NCBI GenBank assembly: GCA_037447655.1 | Contig: JBBHKE010002945.1 | Location: 248,001 to 312,000, forward strand | Direction of reading: 5' to 3' | Length of the DNA stretch: 64,000 nucleotides | DNA from: Zygnema cylindricum | Taxonomy: Eukaryota; Streptophyta; Zygnematophyceae; Zygnematales; Zygnemataceae | Shown: one piece after another, positions 7,978-19,389 of the stretch | Layout of the letters: every line of letters starts with the position of its first letter | Numbering within the stretch: the stretch's first letter is position 1 | The notes under the pieces: model-generated | Seen by the model: the letters and a program-made list of their open reading frames with translations, nothing else | Database searches by the model: none | What the model was told of the DNA's origin: nothing | Made by a program: the position numbers and the translations under genes

Positions 7978-10900
7978 CTCTAGGGTGCCCACCTTCAATG
8001 GATCTGGGTTCATCTATTGGGAAGCCATGATGATGGGAGCTTTGTGTGAAAAATGATACTGGGGTATCGTCAGTGGACAAGTGAAACGTCCACCTTCAGG
8101 AACTCCACCAGGATTTGGGGGAGTAAGGTTTCCTGCAACAACGGCTGCCTCGGCGGAGGAGGTAGATGATGGGGATAGCAGTGTGTCCGAAAACGGGAAA
8201 GGGAAGGAGACACCCCTTACTCCTATTGCCACTGTATCGGGAGTGGCAATCGTGAAGACCGTCGAGAACGATACTCAAATGTGGGAGGATGTAAACATGG
8301 CTGCCAAGAACTTCATTCTTAGGCACCTCACTCAAGGTTTGGCCACTCCTCATCTTCACATTTACAAGGCCAAGGAGTTGTGGGTGAGTTTGGTGGAAAT
8401 TTATAGAGTTGGAACTATTCAGGAGCTCCAGTTGGCTGAGCAAAAGCTATTGAGTTACACTTACAAAGGAGGAAAGATGTTAGATTACTGTAATGATATT
8501 TCTTGTTTGTATACAGAAATGGAAAGTGCCGGGTGGATAGGTACAATGAAAATGAAAGTTAACACCCTTATCATGAAATTACCAAATGAGTTCGAAAACT
8601 TAGTGTACCGAGTACAGGGAATGCCTGATAGTTCATGGAAATGGAACACAGTAGTCAGGATGATACTTGTGCAGGAAAACACAATGGAGATTAGGAGAGG
8701 AGGAAAGAGCATTCAAGCTCTAGCAGTAGGAGGGGACCGATGGGGAAAGGACCCGAAGAAACCTTATAGAGGGGAAAGAGATCATTCAGGGGGACAAAGG
8801 CCCCCAAAGGGTCTTTGTCATTATTGCAAAAAGCCGGGGCACTTTATTGTAGATTGTGTCAAGCTATCAGAGCTGAGGCTCCAAGAGAACCGTGGAGGGG
8901 GTTCTTCCGGAGGGAAGAAAAAGGCACTTGTGGTTACAAAGGTGTCAAGAGAAACCGAGGATGAGTCCTCTGAGGAGGATGGGGAGCTTCTTTTTGACGA
9001 GAGTTTGGAGGAGAAGGAGATTCCTCGGAGGCAGAAGTGTGCCCTTGGAGCCATCCGGGAAGCTCCACAGGAAGGATGGATCATCGACTCAGGTGCATCC
9101 ATGCATATGTGTCGTGATAAAGAACTCTTCACTAAGTTAAGAAAGATTCCTACTGTAGAGATAGAGTATGGGGATGGGAGAGTGGTTACTACAGATCTAG
9201 TGGGATCAGTAGATCTGAAAGTCTTAGTGGAGGGTAAGACTTCTATACTTACATTCTCAGATGTACTTTACATTCCACAGCTGAGTAAAAACCTTGTCTC
9301 TACGTTTGTGTTAGATGACAAAGAGTTTGATACCTTCACCAGAAAGGGAGTCTTTACAGCTAAGTATGGGGATGAAGTTTACTTCACAGCAGATAAGGGT
9401 AGCCAAGGAATGTTTAGGCTTAACTTGAGTAATGAAAAGAAGAATGCTTACTATGTTGGTGTTCCTAAGGTGATGATTTGGCATAAGCGGTTGGGGCATG
9501 TACATTTTGATAGGTTAAGGGAAATGAAAAAACTTGGGGTAGTAGATGGCATTGAGTTTGGGGATAATGAAATGATGGATGATTGTAGTGGTTGTGCTCA
9601 AGGTAAGGCTCACAGACTTCCCTTTCCCAAAGCCGCCACATATAGAGGTGAGAAAGTGTTAGATTTGGTCCACATAGATATTTGGGGACCTGCAAAAGTA
9701 CCTTCGGTTGGAGGAAAGAGGTTTATGATGACAATAACTGATGACTGGTCTAGATACTCTAGAGTCTACTTTCTGAAAACAAAGTCTGAAGCATCAACTT
9801 ACTTCAAAGAATATAAAGCTTGGAGTGAGAAGTTGCATGAAACCCCCATTAAAAGGATAAGGAGTGATAATGGGGGGGAATATACCTCTAACGAGTTTGA
9901 GGAATATTTGAGAGATGAGGGAGTGCAGCACCAGAAAACTGTACCATATAACCCAAAACAAAATGGGGTAGCTGAGAGGTTGAATAGAACACTAGGAGAT
10001 AGTGCATGTAGTATGTTGGCAGACAAGAAAATAGGAAAGAGATTTTGGGCAGAGGCAATGAACTGTGCCAACTATATTAAAAATAGAGTCCTTACCTCAG
10101 CTGTAAAGGGAGTGACACCTTATGAGAGATGGGTTGGAAGGAAACCAGATATCTCACACCTTAAAGTATTTGGTAGCCAAGTTTACAGTCTTGACACGGA
10201 TAGGAAAAACTGGAAACTAGATGCTAAGGGAAAACCTGGATACTTTGTGGGATATAATGAGGATGTTAAGGGATATAGAGTCTATGACTTAGCAAAGAAA
10301 GATATCATTCTGGTCAAACACTTAGTTGTCATGGATGAAGGGAAGTCATTTGACCCCTTCAAATATACAAAGAAGATAAGGATCAGATTTGAGTCCGAAA
10401 GTGAGGAGAACTCAGTCGTTCCCGAAAAAGACATGAGTGAAACTGTGATTACAGATTCAGGGGAGATCGAAGATACAGGAGACTCACCGGAAACCTCACA
10501 TACTCCTATGGACTTCGAGGAGATGGAAGAAGCAGGACAAGATACGGTTTTTATGGACAGGGGAGCCGATTAGACAGTGAGAAGAAATCCAAGACTTCCA
10601 TCCATTCCAGCTTCGGAGTTTGAGGGAGGAAGGAGGAGCAGCAAAAGGATACAGGAAAAACAAGCTGCCCATAAGGTAACTAAGCTATCTCACCCAGATG
10701 AGCCTCAGTCTTACTTAGAGGCAGTGAATAGTCCAGAGAAAGAAGGATGGATTAGAGCCATAAATGATGAGATGGCTTCTATCATGGAAGCAAATACTTG
10801 GGAACTAGCAGATTGCCCTCCAGATAGAAAACCTATTGGATGTAAATGGGTATTTAAACTAAAACTAAACCCAGATAATACAATTGAGAGGTATAAGGCT

Positions 10901-12292
10901 CGATTGGTAGCAAAGGGGTTCACCTAAAAAGAGGGGATTGACTATGAGGAGACCTTTGCTCCAGTTGTTCGGTTCCCATCGGTAAGGATTCTCCTCAGTC
11001 TGGCCGCAGCGGAAGACATGGAAATTCACCAGATGGATATTAAGACTGCTTTTCTTAATGGTGAGTTAGAGGAAGAAATTTTTATGAGGCAACCCGAGGG
11101 GTTTGTTGAAAAAGGAGAAGAGAGCAAAGTGTGTAGGCTCATAAAGTCCTTATATGGACTGAAACAGGCTCCCCGATAGTGGAATAAGAAACTAGATGAG
11201 TTTCTCACCGATCTGGGATACATCCGGATCAGCTCTGACCATTCTATCTATATGTTTGAAGATGAGAATGGTGTCATTTTTATTGCAATTTATGTGGATG
11301 ATCTGCTTGTGTTAAGTAAGTCTTTAGATAATATCAATAGGCTAAAGAAAGATCTTAGGGGCAGATTTGATATGAAGGATTTAGGGGAGGCAAAATATAT
11401 TTTGGGGATCCAAATGGAGAGAGATAGAGGGAAGAAGATTATCAGACTTACTCAGAAAGAAGCAATAGGTAATATGCTTGAGAAATTCCAGATGGAAAAT
11501 GCTAACAGTTGTACCACTCCCATGGACTTGAAAAAAGTAAGTGATGGGAGTGTAGAAGGAGGAGTGATGATCTTAGACGATCAGATGAGTGTAGAGGAGA
11601 GAGAGTTCATGAAGTATATTCCTTATAGACAGGTCGTAGGAAGCTTAATCTATTTTATGAACTGTACCAGTCCGGACATAGCGGCAGCAGTTGGAGTACT
11701 CAGTAGGAGTCTTAATGATCCTAGGAAGAGAGATTGGGAGGCAGCCAAGAGAGTCATGAGATATCTGGTGGGAACTAGAGAGTTATGGTTGCATTTGGGA
11801 GGGGAGCATACTGATATCACCACTTGGAGTGACGCCAGTTATGGGGATGCACCTATGAGAAGATGCACTTCTGGATATGTTTTGTATGTGGGGGAAGGTG
11901 CTTGCTGTTGGAGCAGTAAGCAACAAAAGGTGGTTGCTCAGTCTACTATGGAGGCTGAGTATATGGCGTCGTGTTCTGCTGTAAAAGAACTAATGTGTGT
12001 GAAATCATTGTTACAAGATTTGGGATTTATGAAGGAGGGAGTGCATGAAATCTTTTGCGATAACCAAGCTGTAATTGCAATTGCAGCCAATCCAAAACAC
12101 CATTTCAAAGCAAAACATATGGACATAAGATTAAGCTTCGTAAGAGAAAAAGTTGAAAATAAAATTCTAAATCTTGTGTATAGACCTGATGAAGAAATGG
12201 TGGCTGACATGATGACCAAACCTGTGCCCTCTCCTAAACTAAAATATTGTCGAGAAAAATGCGGGTTGAAAGAAAAATTAAAATTAGACTAG
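7967..12292 (+). pseudogene. COP-A Gag-Pol polyprotein with four nonsense codons
   Basis: One frame of 1442 codons including the stop (eight more from ATG 7943). It is interrupted only by TGA 8054, TAG 10571, TAA 10925 and TAG 11177. Domains in order: Gag (MGPPSRVPTFNGSGF start, CCHC knuckle CHYCKKPGHFIVDC near residue 284), protease (WIIDSGASMHMC near 370), GAG-pre-integrase and zinc finger (WHKRLGHVHFDRL...CSGCAQGKAH), integrase (TDDWSRY, RSDNGGEY, NGVAERLNRTL), RT (GCKWVFKLKLN, YVDD near nt 11290) and RNase H (WSDASYGD, AQSTMEAEYMA, CDNQAVIAIA). The order integrase before RT defines Ty1/copia. Catalytic residues look intact, so decay is recent and only by nonsense mutation. Confidence 0.95.
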
Positions 12293-12305
12293 AAAATAAG
12301 GGGAG
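12291..12305 (+). other. COP-A polypurine tract
   Basis: AGAAAATAAGGGGAG lies directly before the 3' LTR. The same AAGGGGAG core precedes the LTRs of COP-C, COP-D and COP-H. Confidence 0.85.
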
Positions 12306-13352
12306 TGTTGAAATTTATAGATTTCTAGAGTATTTTCTAGGTTTGAATATGTTTTTATAAAAGGAAAAAGAAAAGGACGGACAGCCTGCCTCCACCTCCA
12401 CTCTCTAGCCCCCATACTTGTTCTAGTCACTGAAGGAAAGAGAGAGAGGTTGATCCATGGCTGCCTTAGTTCAACAGACAGCTATTTTTAGTAGGTTACT
12501 AAAAATATACTTGACGGACCAGAGATTTGATCACGGTAACTGCGGTTCGTCAAATCGACCGGTAGCGGTCAGCTTTATCCTAATAGACTAGGACCAATGC
12601 TAAGTGCTATGGTATGTGATAGATATATATTTAGTTCGAAAGGATAAAGTTCATTTAACTAAAACTGTTTACGGCGTATATATATACAGTTTTATAAAGT
12701 ACGTCGTACGACGCTAATTCAAAACGGATACCACGCATTTTATTTCTACATCGGAACAAATATCGCGCAAGTATTTATTCCGGCCAAGATTACGTTTCGC
12801 ATATAATCCAACGGCGCACATCATCGCCGAAATCCCGGAGTGGTCACTTTGGCATTTAGTGACGTGGCATCACCTGGCGCCACGTGGGGAGACATCATTC
12901 GGTCGCGGGAATTCCGAGGAACGTACGGATGAGTGGAAAGTATACACGCGTCCACTTATGGCCTTGTCGTACAGAGGCCGTACAGAAAGTACATCGGTAG
13001 TAGTACTTTCTAGTACTATACAGTTTTGTGATTGGTTCGTACAGGCAGTAGATAGGAGCTGTGAGAGGGAATTAGGAAAAACTAGGACTTAGGAAAATTT
13101 AGGTAGATAGTCCTCTCTCTCAGAGAGTTTGTATAAATTGGCATCTTTGCCACCCTATAACTTATCGCCTGGTTGGCCTTTTTCAGTGATTCTTTTTTCT
13201 ACGGACTCAGGGGAGTCCAGGCTACACAGGGGTGCAGTCAAATTGTCAGTTTGCCTTCTTGGGCAGCAGTGGTTGTGGCTTAAAGTGGGTTAGTTAAATA
13301 CTATCTAGAGGATTCCTGTATTCTGTGGTCCAATGGAGGACACAGAATTGCA
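12306..13352 (+). repeat. COP-A 3' LTR
   Basis: 1047 bp, the same length as the 5' LTR, with about a dozen substitutions. An ATG at 13333 would open MEDTEL up to the LTR end. Confidence 0.95.
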
Positions 13353-13357
13353 GAAAC
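13353..13357. other. Target site duplication of COP-A, right (GAAAC)
   Basis: Matches 6911-6915. Confidence 0.9.
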
Positions 13358-13394
13358 CACGCGTACGCACGAAACTAACTTTTCAAAAACAACA

Positions 13395-13780
13395 CTCCCC
13401 CGAAAATTTAGTTTCGTACATCCGGAATAAAATATGCCACGTGTTAAATAAAGCTGTACCTTTCCGTACCCTCAAATTTCCTCCCTTTTTCTTTTCGTTT
13501 CAACGTCACCACCGCTTCCGCTGACGTCACCACTCCCTCAGCTGCCTGTTGCCATGTCTTCCAAAAATGCGTCCTCTCTAGAAACCATTGCTACTGTTGC
13601 CTCTTCCTTTGTCTTACAAATTAAACTTTCTTTTCAACAAAAAAAACAAAATGCAAAATTCGAAATTCTACATATATTACTGAATTTTAATGGTAGTCAC
13701 CTCTGTAAAATTACTTTTTCCGTCGTCTTCTTTTGACCACTTTCGGAACATGTTTTCTTCTGCGGTTAATCCTTTGAATT
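13395..13780 (-). other. COP-B 3' untranslated region and polypurine tract
   Basis: Complement of 13395-13407 is the purine tract TTTTCGGGGGAG, touching the LTR. The remaining 370 bases are AT-rich with no supported coding sequence. Confidence 0.7.
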
Positions 13781-15052
13781 CTACTTATTTTCTTCGTTTT
13801 CTTTTTGAATTTTTAATATTTTCTCAATTTTCAAAATTTTATTTTCTTTTCCCATATTATAAGTTTCTTCGCTTACTCTAATTTTTTGAACACTTTTCTT
13901 CTCTCTTTCTTTTTCCGTATTATAATTTTCTTCACTCACTCCACTTTTTTGAACACTTTTCCTCTCTCCTTCTCGAAGTGTATTATTCTCCTCATGCAAA
14001 TTATTTTCAGTTTCAACTACCAAATCCCCTTCACTTCCTCCTAATATTCTTTCTTCAATAACCTCTTCCTCTTGCACATCTTCATCACTCACCAATCTAT
14101 CGTTTGAATAAGTGACAAAAACTGACTCTTTTTCTGTCACCTCCATCTCCACTCCATTTTCGGTGACAACAAATTTTTCTTTTCCTTCCTCATGTTCCAT
14201 ATCTCGAAGAGTAACAATCAGCAGGTATACAAATTCGTCGACGGGAAGTGTAACCCTTCGTTTAGGGGGTCGAACTCGATTGTCATCCCATCCATTCGTG
14301 AAAGTTCCTGCAACACATGCACTTTTATATAGCGGACATACGCTGAAAGTATGTCCTACATCATTACAATAAAATCAATTTTCTACCTTACAAGTTTTTT
14401 TATTTCTTTGAAATTGTGATCTGACACCTTGAAAATTCACCCTAATCTTTAGAGCCTCGTTATTAGCCTCTTCCTCTAAAACACACCTAACTGCTAAAGG
14501 TACGTTCCAATCCATTTTATCAACTTGTCTTAATCTATCTAAAGCACACCTATATTCCTTAGGTAACCCTTTCATTAACATGTAAGCCTTTTGAGTATTT
14601 GTAAAGTTTCCTCCCGCAATATCATTTTCCGCAAAAAATATTTGTATGCCAATACAATAATCCAACATACTACCTCCATCATACTTATACTCAACTAATT
14701 TTGTAACATTACTCATCCAATGCTACACATAAGTCTTTTGATATACACGTTCTAAACTCTTCCATAATTCAGCTGCACTTTCAAGACCAAGGTGAGTCAT
14801 TACAAGTTCCTCATTCAAGGATATCTTGATAATCAACAAACACTCATCGTTCTTCTCCTCCCATCCAACCGATGATTCAGCACATGTCCCATCCACCACA
14901 TCCATTAGCTTGCTCGACTTGAAGTAACTCTCCATCATACTCCTCCAATAATAATATTTGGAACCATCAAATATGGACAGGGTTGATTCATCCAAAATGG
15001 GTAGCCATGGGCGTGGGCCCATAACGTGTTGTTCATAGCCCTTTTCAGCCAT
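13781..15052 (-). pseudogene. COP-B Gag (only ORF of the element)
   Basis: One minus-strand frame runs from ATG 15052 inside the LTR, or ATG 15022 in the primer site, down to 13781. It has in-frame stops at 14723-14725 and 14375-14377. The N-terminus (WLPILDESTLSIFDGSKYYYW, YFKSSKLMDVVDG) and core (LVEYKYDGGSMLDYC, MLMKGLPKEYRCALDRLR) match copia Gag. The TGA at 14375 replaces the first cysteine of the knuckle xFYCNDVGHTFSVC. The C-terminal 140 residues are an unusual charged tail with a repeat (ERKSVQKSGVSEENYNTEK / EKKSVQKIRVSEETYNMGK). No pol follows. Gag would package the element RNA in particles built with help from an autonomous relative. Confidence 0.85.
15012..15026 (-). other. COP-B primer binding site
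   Basis: On the minus strand CGTTATGGGCCCACG follows the 5' LTR end, two end bases away from the COP-A form. It holds the in-frame ATG at 15022. Confidence 0.8.
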
Positions 15053-16046
15053 GAATGTACCCTCGGAAGCACCACAGACTACCCCAAAACAACCTCCTTT
15101 GATTCCACTCAGAATTCTACAGAATATTCAAACCAAGCTGAAACTACTCAACCAGATATTTTCTAGGCCAGTTAGTATTATCGCCAATTTTCATAAAACA
15201 ATACCAAACCTAATAATCACAACACTCAGTCAAAGTTGCAAAAAAACAGTCTGCCAGAACTTTGATAAATCTGACCAACTTCACAATGAATCCCCAAGCA
15301 AACCAGATACACAATAGGTCTGCAAACTTTCCACAATATTTCCAATACAAGGAGGAACACACATGCAAAATTTCAGATATTTCTGCAAATAGAAGTGAGA
15401 GCAATTCTCAGATGAAATTCCCAAAAAAAAGCAGAAAACAGTTTCTGTCCAAATGTTCCTAAGTCTAAAAATGTCTAAGTCTTACAAATATACACGACAG
15501 CTTGCTACTAACTGTACGGAAGCATACCAGCCGTACGTAATAAATCTAATACCTCTATTAATGTGAGTGTACCTGAGATCTATACTAATAATTAATATAC
15601 AGGACAAAACATTGTTAAATATTTACAAGTCTTACGAATTCCGTCAAACGAATCGGGACCATCCAAAGTAAATATCATGTGATGGACGCGATTTCGCGTC
15701 CCTCACCAAACTGACGGCGCCGCCGTCCGTAGATCTTATTCAGCATCCTTAATGTCGTGTCGCGTGGTCACACAATCCACTTGACGAAGTGACGTCATCT
15801 CATCCAAATTAATACGTACCTTTGACTTACACATTTCGTACATTTTCATATGTTTGTTCGCGCCAGTCAAATAGTTCCTTACGTCCCAAAACAAGTAGTA
15901 CGATTACTCCCCCAACCCGCAAATCCATTCGAACCTCCACAGTAAATCCAAATATCATACGCATTAAAATCGCGTACTGTACTCACAAAACAATGTGTAC
16001 GCACAAAACGACGCGTACGCACGAAACTAACTTTTCAAAAACAACA
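15027..16046 (-). repeat. COP-B 5' LTR
   Basis: 1020 bp, uninterrupted, ending TTTTCAAAAACAACA on the + strand. Followed by the target duplication AGAGC at 16047-16051. Confidence 0.9.
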
Positions 16047-17686
16047 AGAGCAACCATCGCAAGCATCGCAAGATAGAAATATAAGCGCTGCGAAAGGGAA
16101 TAACGCAGCATCGGACAAAGCGCATGATCCGGAACTTAGCGCAGTGACCAGTACGGTACAAGTGGAGAACCAATGGTTAAGTAGGATTAAGGCCGCATAC
16201 GACGAAGACGAGACATTAAAGGAACTGGTAAAACGGAAGGTATTAGTTTGAACCGCCAATGGTATGTGGCGATACAGACGAAGTCAAACAACTAGACTTT
16301 ATGTTCCGACAAACCAGGAGTTACGTCATTCGATACTTGAAATAGGTCATGATGAACCGCTCAGTGGACATTTCGGATGGGATAAAACAACAACACATGT
16401 CGCTGAGGCGTATTATTGGCCAAACATGACTCGGGACATTGTGGAGTATGTCCGGACGTGTGACTCCTGTAACAGAAATAAATCGGAATCGGGTCACCAA
16501 GGTCTGTTACAACCCTTTCCGATACCATCTGTTCATTGGGAGGCGATTTCGATGGACTTCATCGTTGCTCTTCTGTTAACTCGGGAGGGCTTATGACTCT
16601 ATCTTTGTTGTTGTGGATTACTTGAGGAAAATGGCCTATTTCCTACCCACGACCACCACAGCCACAACGCGGGTTGTGGCAGACTTATTCTTGCGGGAGA
16701 TATTCCGCCATCACGAACCCCCGAAGAGAATCGTCAGCGACCGTGATCGAAAATTTGTGAGCCAGTTTTAGAGAAGTCTGTTCGAGCTGTGTGGAACGCA
16801 GTTGGCCATGTCCACAACTTATCACCCTCAAACCGATGGTCAGACCGAAAGAGTGAATTTGACTTTGGAAGAGGCTTTGCGGGCTTATGTATCGGTACAC
16901 CAAACGGATTAGGTGAAACATTTGACGGCAATTCAGGTGGCGTACAACAGTGCGGTGCACTCGTCCACGAATGTTACTCCTTTTTCCCTTAATGGACGCC
17001 AGCCCACCCTTCCCCAAAATTTATTGGCAGCGGATTGCCCTACACCCGCAGCTCTAGATTTTGCCAAAACGTTGCAAGAGAATCTAGAAAAGGCGGCGAA
17101 AGCGCTCCAGCTTGCAAAGGACTGTCAAAAGTCGCAGGCCGACGCTCTTTGGAAGGAAATCATATTCAGGGTGGGTGATAAGGTTCGTCTTAATATGGCA
17201 AACTTGTCATTACCAAGTGCCCTCACAAAGAAATATTAACTCAGATTCACGCGCCTGTTCATTGTTCTGTCAAAGGTGGGAGAAGTGGCCTATAAGTTGG
17301 ACATACCGAAGGACTGGCATATTCACAATGTTTTCCATGTTTCCCTTCTCAAACCGTTTCACGACCCCGATTTGATTTTTCCTAATCGACGGCAAAATAC
17401 CCCTTTACCGCCCATTCATGGTACATCGGACTAGTACGAGGTGGAGGAGATCCTTCAATCGCGTCACTCTCGACATTGTCACTCCACCCAATATTTGGTG
17501 CGTTGGAAGGGCTACGGAGTTGAAGATGATTCTTGGGTGGACGAGGAGGATCTGCATTCGTCTGAATTGATGCGCCGCATTACGCAGAGTGCGGACACTC
17601 GGCTTAATCGGAGGGGCAATCGCAACGGACGGAATAAAGGAACGAATGGCAGTATCGCAACCATCGCAATCATATGGGGGACGTAG
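16047..17686 (+). pseudogene. GYP1 integrase with chromodomain
   Basis: Continues GYP1 pol after COP-B. An HHCC zinc finger (GHDEPLSGHFGWDKT...CDSCNRNK) is near 16340-16480. Core motifs with three acidic residues are MDFI (D, 16554), VSDRDRKF (D, 16732) and [19 protein letters not shown] (E). A frameshift is near 16590 and stops are near 16770 and 16908. The GPY/F-like end is VAYKLDIPKDWHIHNVFHVSLLKPF. A chromodomain, [21 protein letters not shown] (17492-17554), closes the protein; in chromoviruses this domain directs insertion to heterochromatin by binding methylated histone H3. Confidence 0.92.
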
Positions 17687-17809
17687 CGAAGAAACGCAGC
17701 GGCGAAGTTACCGGACCACAGCGTTGCGTAGCCACCGAAGCGCAGTATAGTTGCGGCGCCGTCAGAGAATCGCAGCGCTATCGCTGCAGGAAATCACAAC
17801 AGCGCAATT

Positions 17810-19345
17810 GTGTTTCACCACAATGGTGACGACGAACCCTCGGTTTCGTCGCAGCAGCGCAATTTAAAAAATGTTGGACGCTGCGATATCCTCGCGAGCT
17901 GCGAAGTTTGGGAAAGTCCAACTGTGAGACCCTCAATCCTCGTGGACAAGGCCGCCATTAGCCTTTGCGACCAACCAAGTCGAAGCAGTTTGGAGAGTAT
18001 CTCACTCTGCACAACCAGCTTACCTTCCCTTCTCCAACTACCAGAATTATCCGACGCCACAAAATCCATGGCGTCGTCATCCTCTCCACCACCAAAAAGG
18101 AGGAGACTGGTACGGGTAGGGCGAGGAGATGTACCTCGCCCGGATAGATTGTTAGCGGGGGCGGAGGCCATGGTAGAGGCTGACAGAAGGAGGGAGGTAA
18201 ATGCAGTTCCTGAACGAGAAGAGACAGTTAGTAGCCGGGCAAGACCAGCGAAGACCAACGGAGGAGAGGGGTCATAAAATTCACAAGACCCCGAGTACAA
18301 CCCACTTTAAGAAGGGGATCAGGAGGATGAGGAAGATCATGAGATTTTGGATGCGGAGGGGCCGGAACGGGAACCGACACCCTCGCCAATTGAGGAGCGT
18401 GCCTCCGATCTGGAGGTGATGAGGGACCCTAATAAAGAGAGCACCGCAGACGAGCAGTCCTCAAAAAGCTCGGAGAAGAAGGCAAAAGCGCAATACCTTA
18501 GCGGAGACAATGTATTTCTCCTCGAAAGGGAAAGAGGGGACACGGACGGGGAAAGTGAGAAGAAAGAAGAAATTCCCGATTACCTCTTCCCACCCCCTGT
18601 GGACACCCGACATCAACTGTACCTTCAGCTTCGCCAAGCGCTTTTATTGGGATCCTTCGGAGTGGCCTGCAACGTGGCGCACAAGAAAACTTGGGGACCC
18701 TATCTATATCCCCGCCAACGTGCCGTCACACCTAGCTTGGAATTTCATGAGGACGAAGGACCTAGGGAACAACCATAAGGGTTACGTACAATTAAACCCT
18801 CATGCCTTGCCATTTGTAGAAGTCCTCGAAGAGCACTATCGGTACAGGGTGCACGTTCACGGGTTACTCCGCCATTACCACCCGTGGGATGTCCGTCTGA
18901 ATGACATTATCTCTCGGGCGGAGGTCACACCCGAGGAACGGGCACTCAAGCTGGCCCGAAAGAACGCTTTGCAGCTAGCCCAAGCCTCCAAGAAACACGT
19001 TTCCTTTAAATCAAGGAAAGTATCGCGGTGGGAACCAGCAGAGGGGGTGGCGGAAGGGGCACAGCAAGTTGAGGAACCCGAAGCTGCCCAAGCTCCGGCA
19101 CCAGAAGAACTTGCACCGGCAGCCGTTCGCCGCAACTCAAGGCACAAGCGGAGGTACCGGAGGAAGGGGAGGACCGAGTTCGAGAGCGAATCACTCGCAG
19201 ACGCTTGGAAGCGGCGGACCATTATATTGCACTGTTGGAGACCCGTTGTGAGCAGCTCCAAAATCAACTTGACACCCTGCGGCAGGAATTCGAGGAATAT
19301 CGTGAGGAGACATACGGCATGCTCCGGCAATTACAGTTTCCCTAA
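17810..19345 (+). pseudogene. Additional GYP1 ORF between integrase and LTR2, function unknown
   Basis: An ORF not belonging to gag-pol. From ATG 18068 (in-frame ATG also at 17810) to TAA 19343 it spans 426 codons, with two nonsense codons (18275, 18308). Two compensating frameshifts put the middle, about 18560-19140, in another frame. Visible parts are a basic start with PPPKRRRLVRVGRG (a possible nuclear signal), an acidic glutamate-rich stretch, and a central block with WPATWRTRKLGDPIYIP and LHRYRV-like HYRYRVHVHGLLRHYHPWD. These are followed by a Pro/Ala/Glu-rich linker and a C-terminal coiled coil (LETRCEQLQNQLDTLRQEF). No membrane segment is seen, so it is not env-like. I do not recognise the family; it could be a captured host gene or an element-specific accessory protein. 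Confidence 0.6.
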
Positions 19346-19389
19346 GTAAGCAAGTTTCAGCGGGACGGTAAATCCTTAGTGGGAGGCAT

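Larger units (their letters stand above)
6916..13352 (+). mobile_element. COP-A, nearly complete copia element
   Basis: Two 1047-bp LTRs, an anticodon-arm primer site, a single 1.4 kilocodon gag-pol frame, a purine tract and a 5-bp target duplication GAAAC. The LTRs differ at roughly a dozen sites by eye (about 1 percent), so the insertion is fairly recent. It is the youngest layer of the GYP1/COP-B/COP-A nest. Confidence 0.95.
5934..16046 (-). mobile_element. COP-B, gag-only non-autonomous copia-type element
   Basis: Two LTRs of about 1020 bp (left 5934-6915 plus 13358-13394; right 15027-16046) are flanked by AGAGC (5929-5933 and 16047-16051). Without COP-A, which is inserted in the left LTR, the internal region is only 13395-15026 (1632 bp). 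It holds a primer site, one gag-like ORF and a purine tract. No protease, integrase or RT can be seen. This is the layout of a gag-only (TR-GAG-like) element that would depend on the enzymes of a relative. Confidence 0.9.

Noticed and set aside
8014-9132. Minus-strand frames across COP-A gag
   Set aside because: Shadow frames of the gag-pol gene; the plus strand has clear domains.
13411-13780. Second gene of COP-B
   Set aside because: Plus-strand open frames here are short, AT-rich and without features; the minus strand has no pol motifs.
17810-19345. Envelope gene downstream of integrase
   Set aside because: No signal peptide, no membrane segment and no cysteine-rich ectodomain; the protein is charged with a coiled coil.
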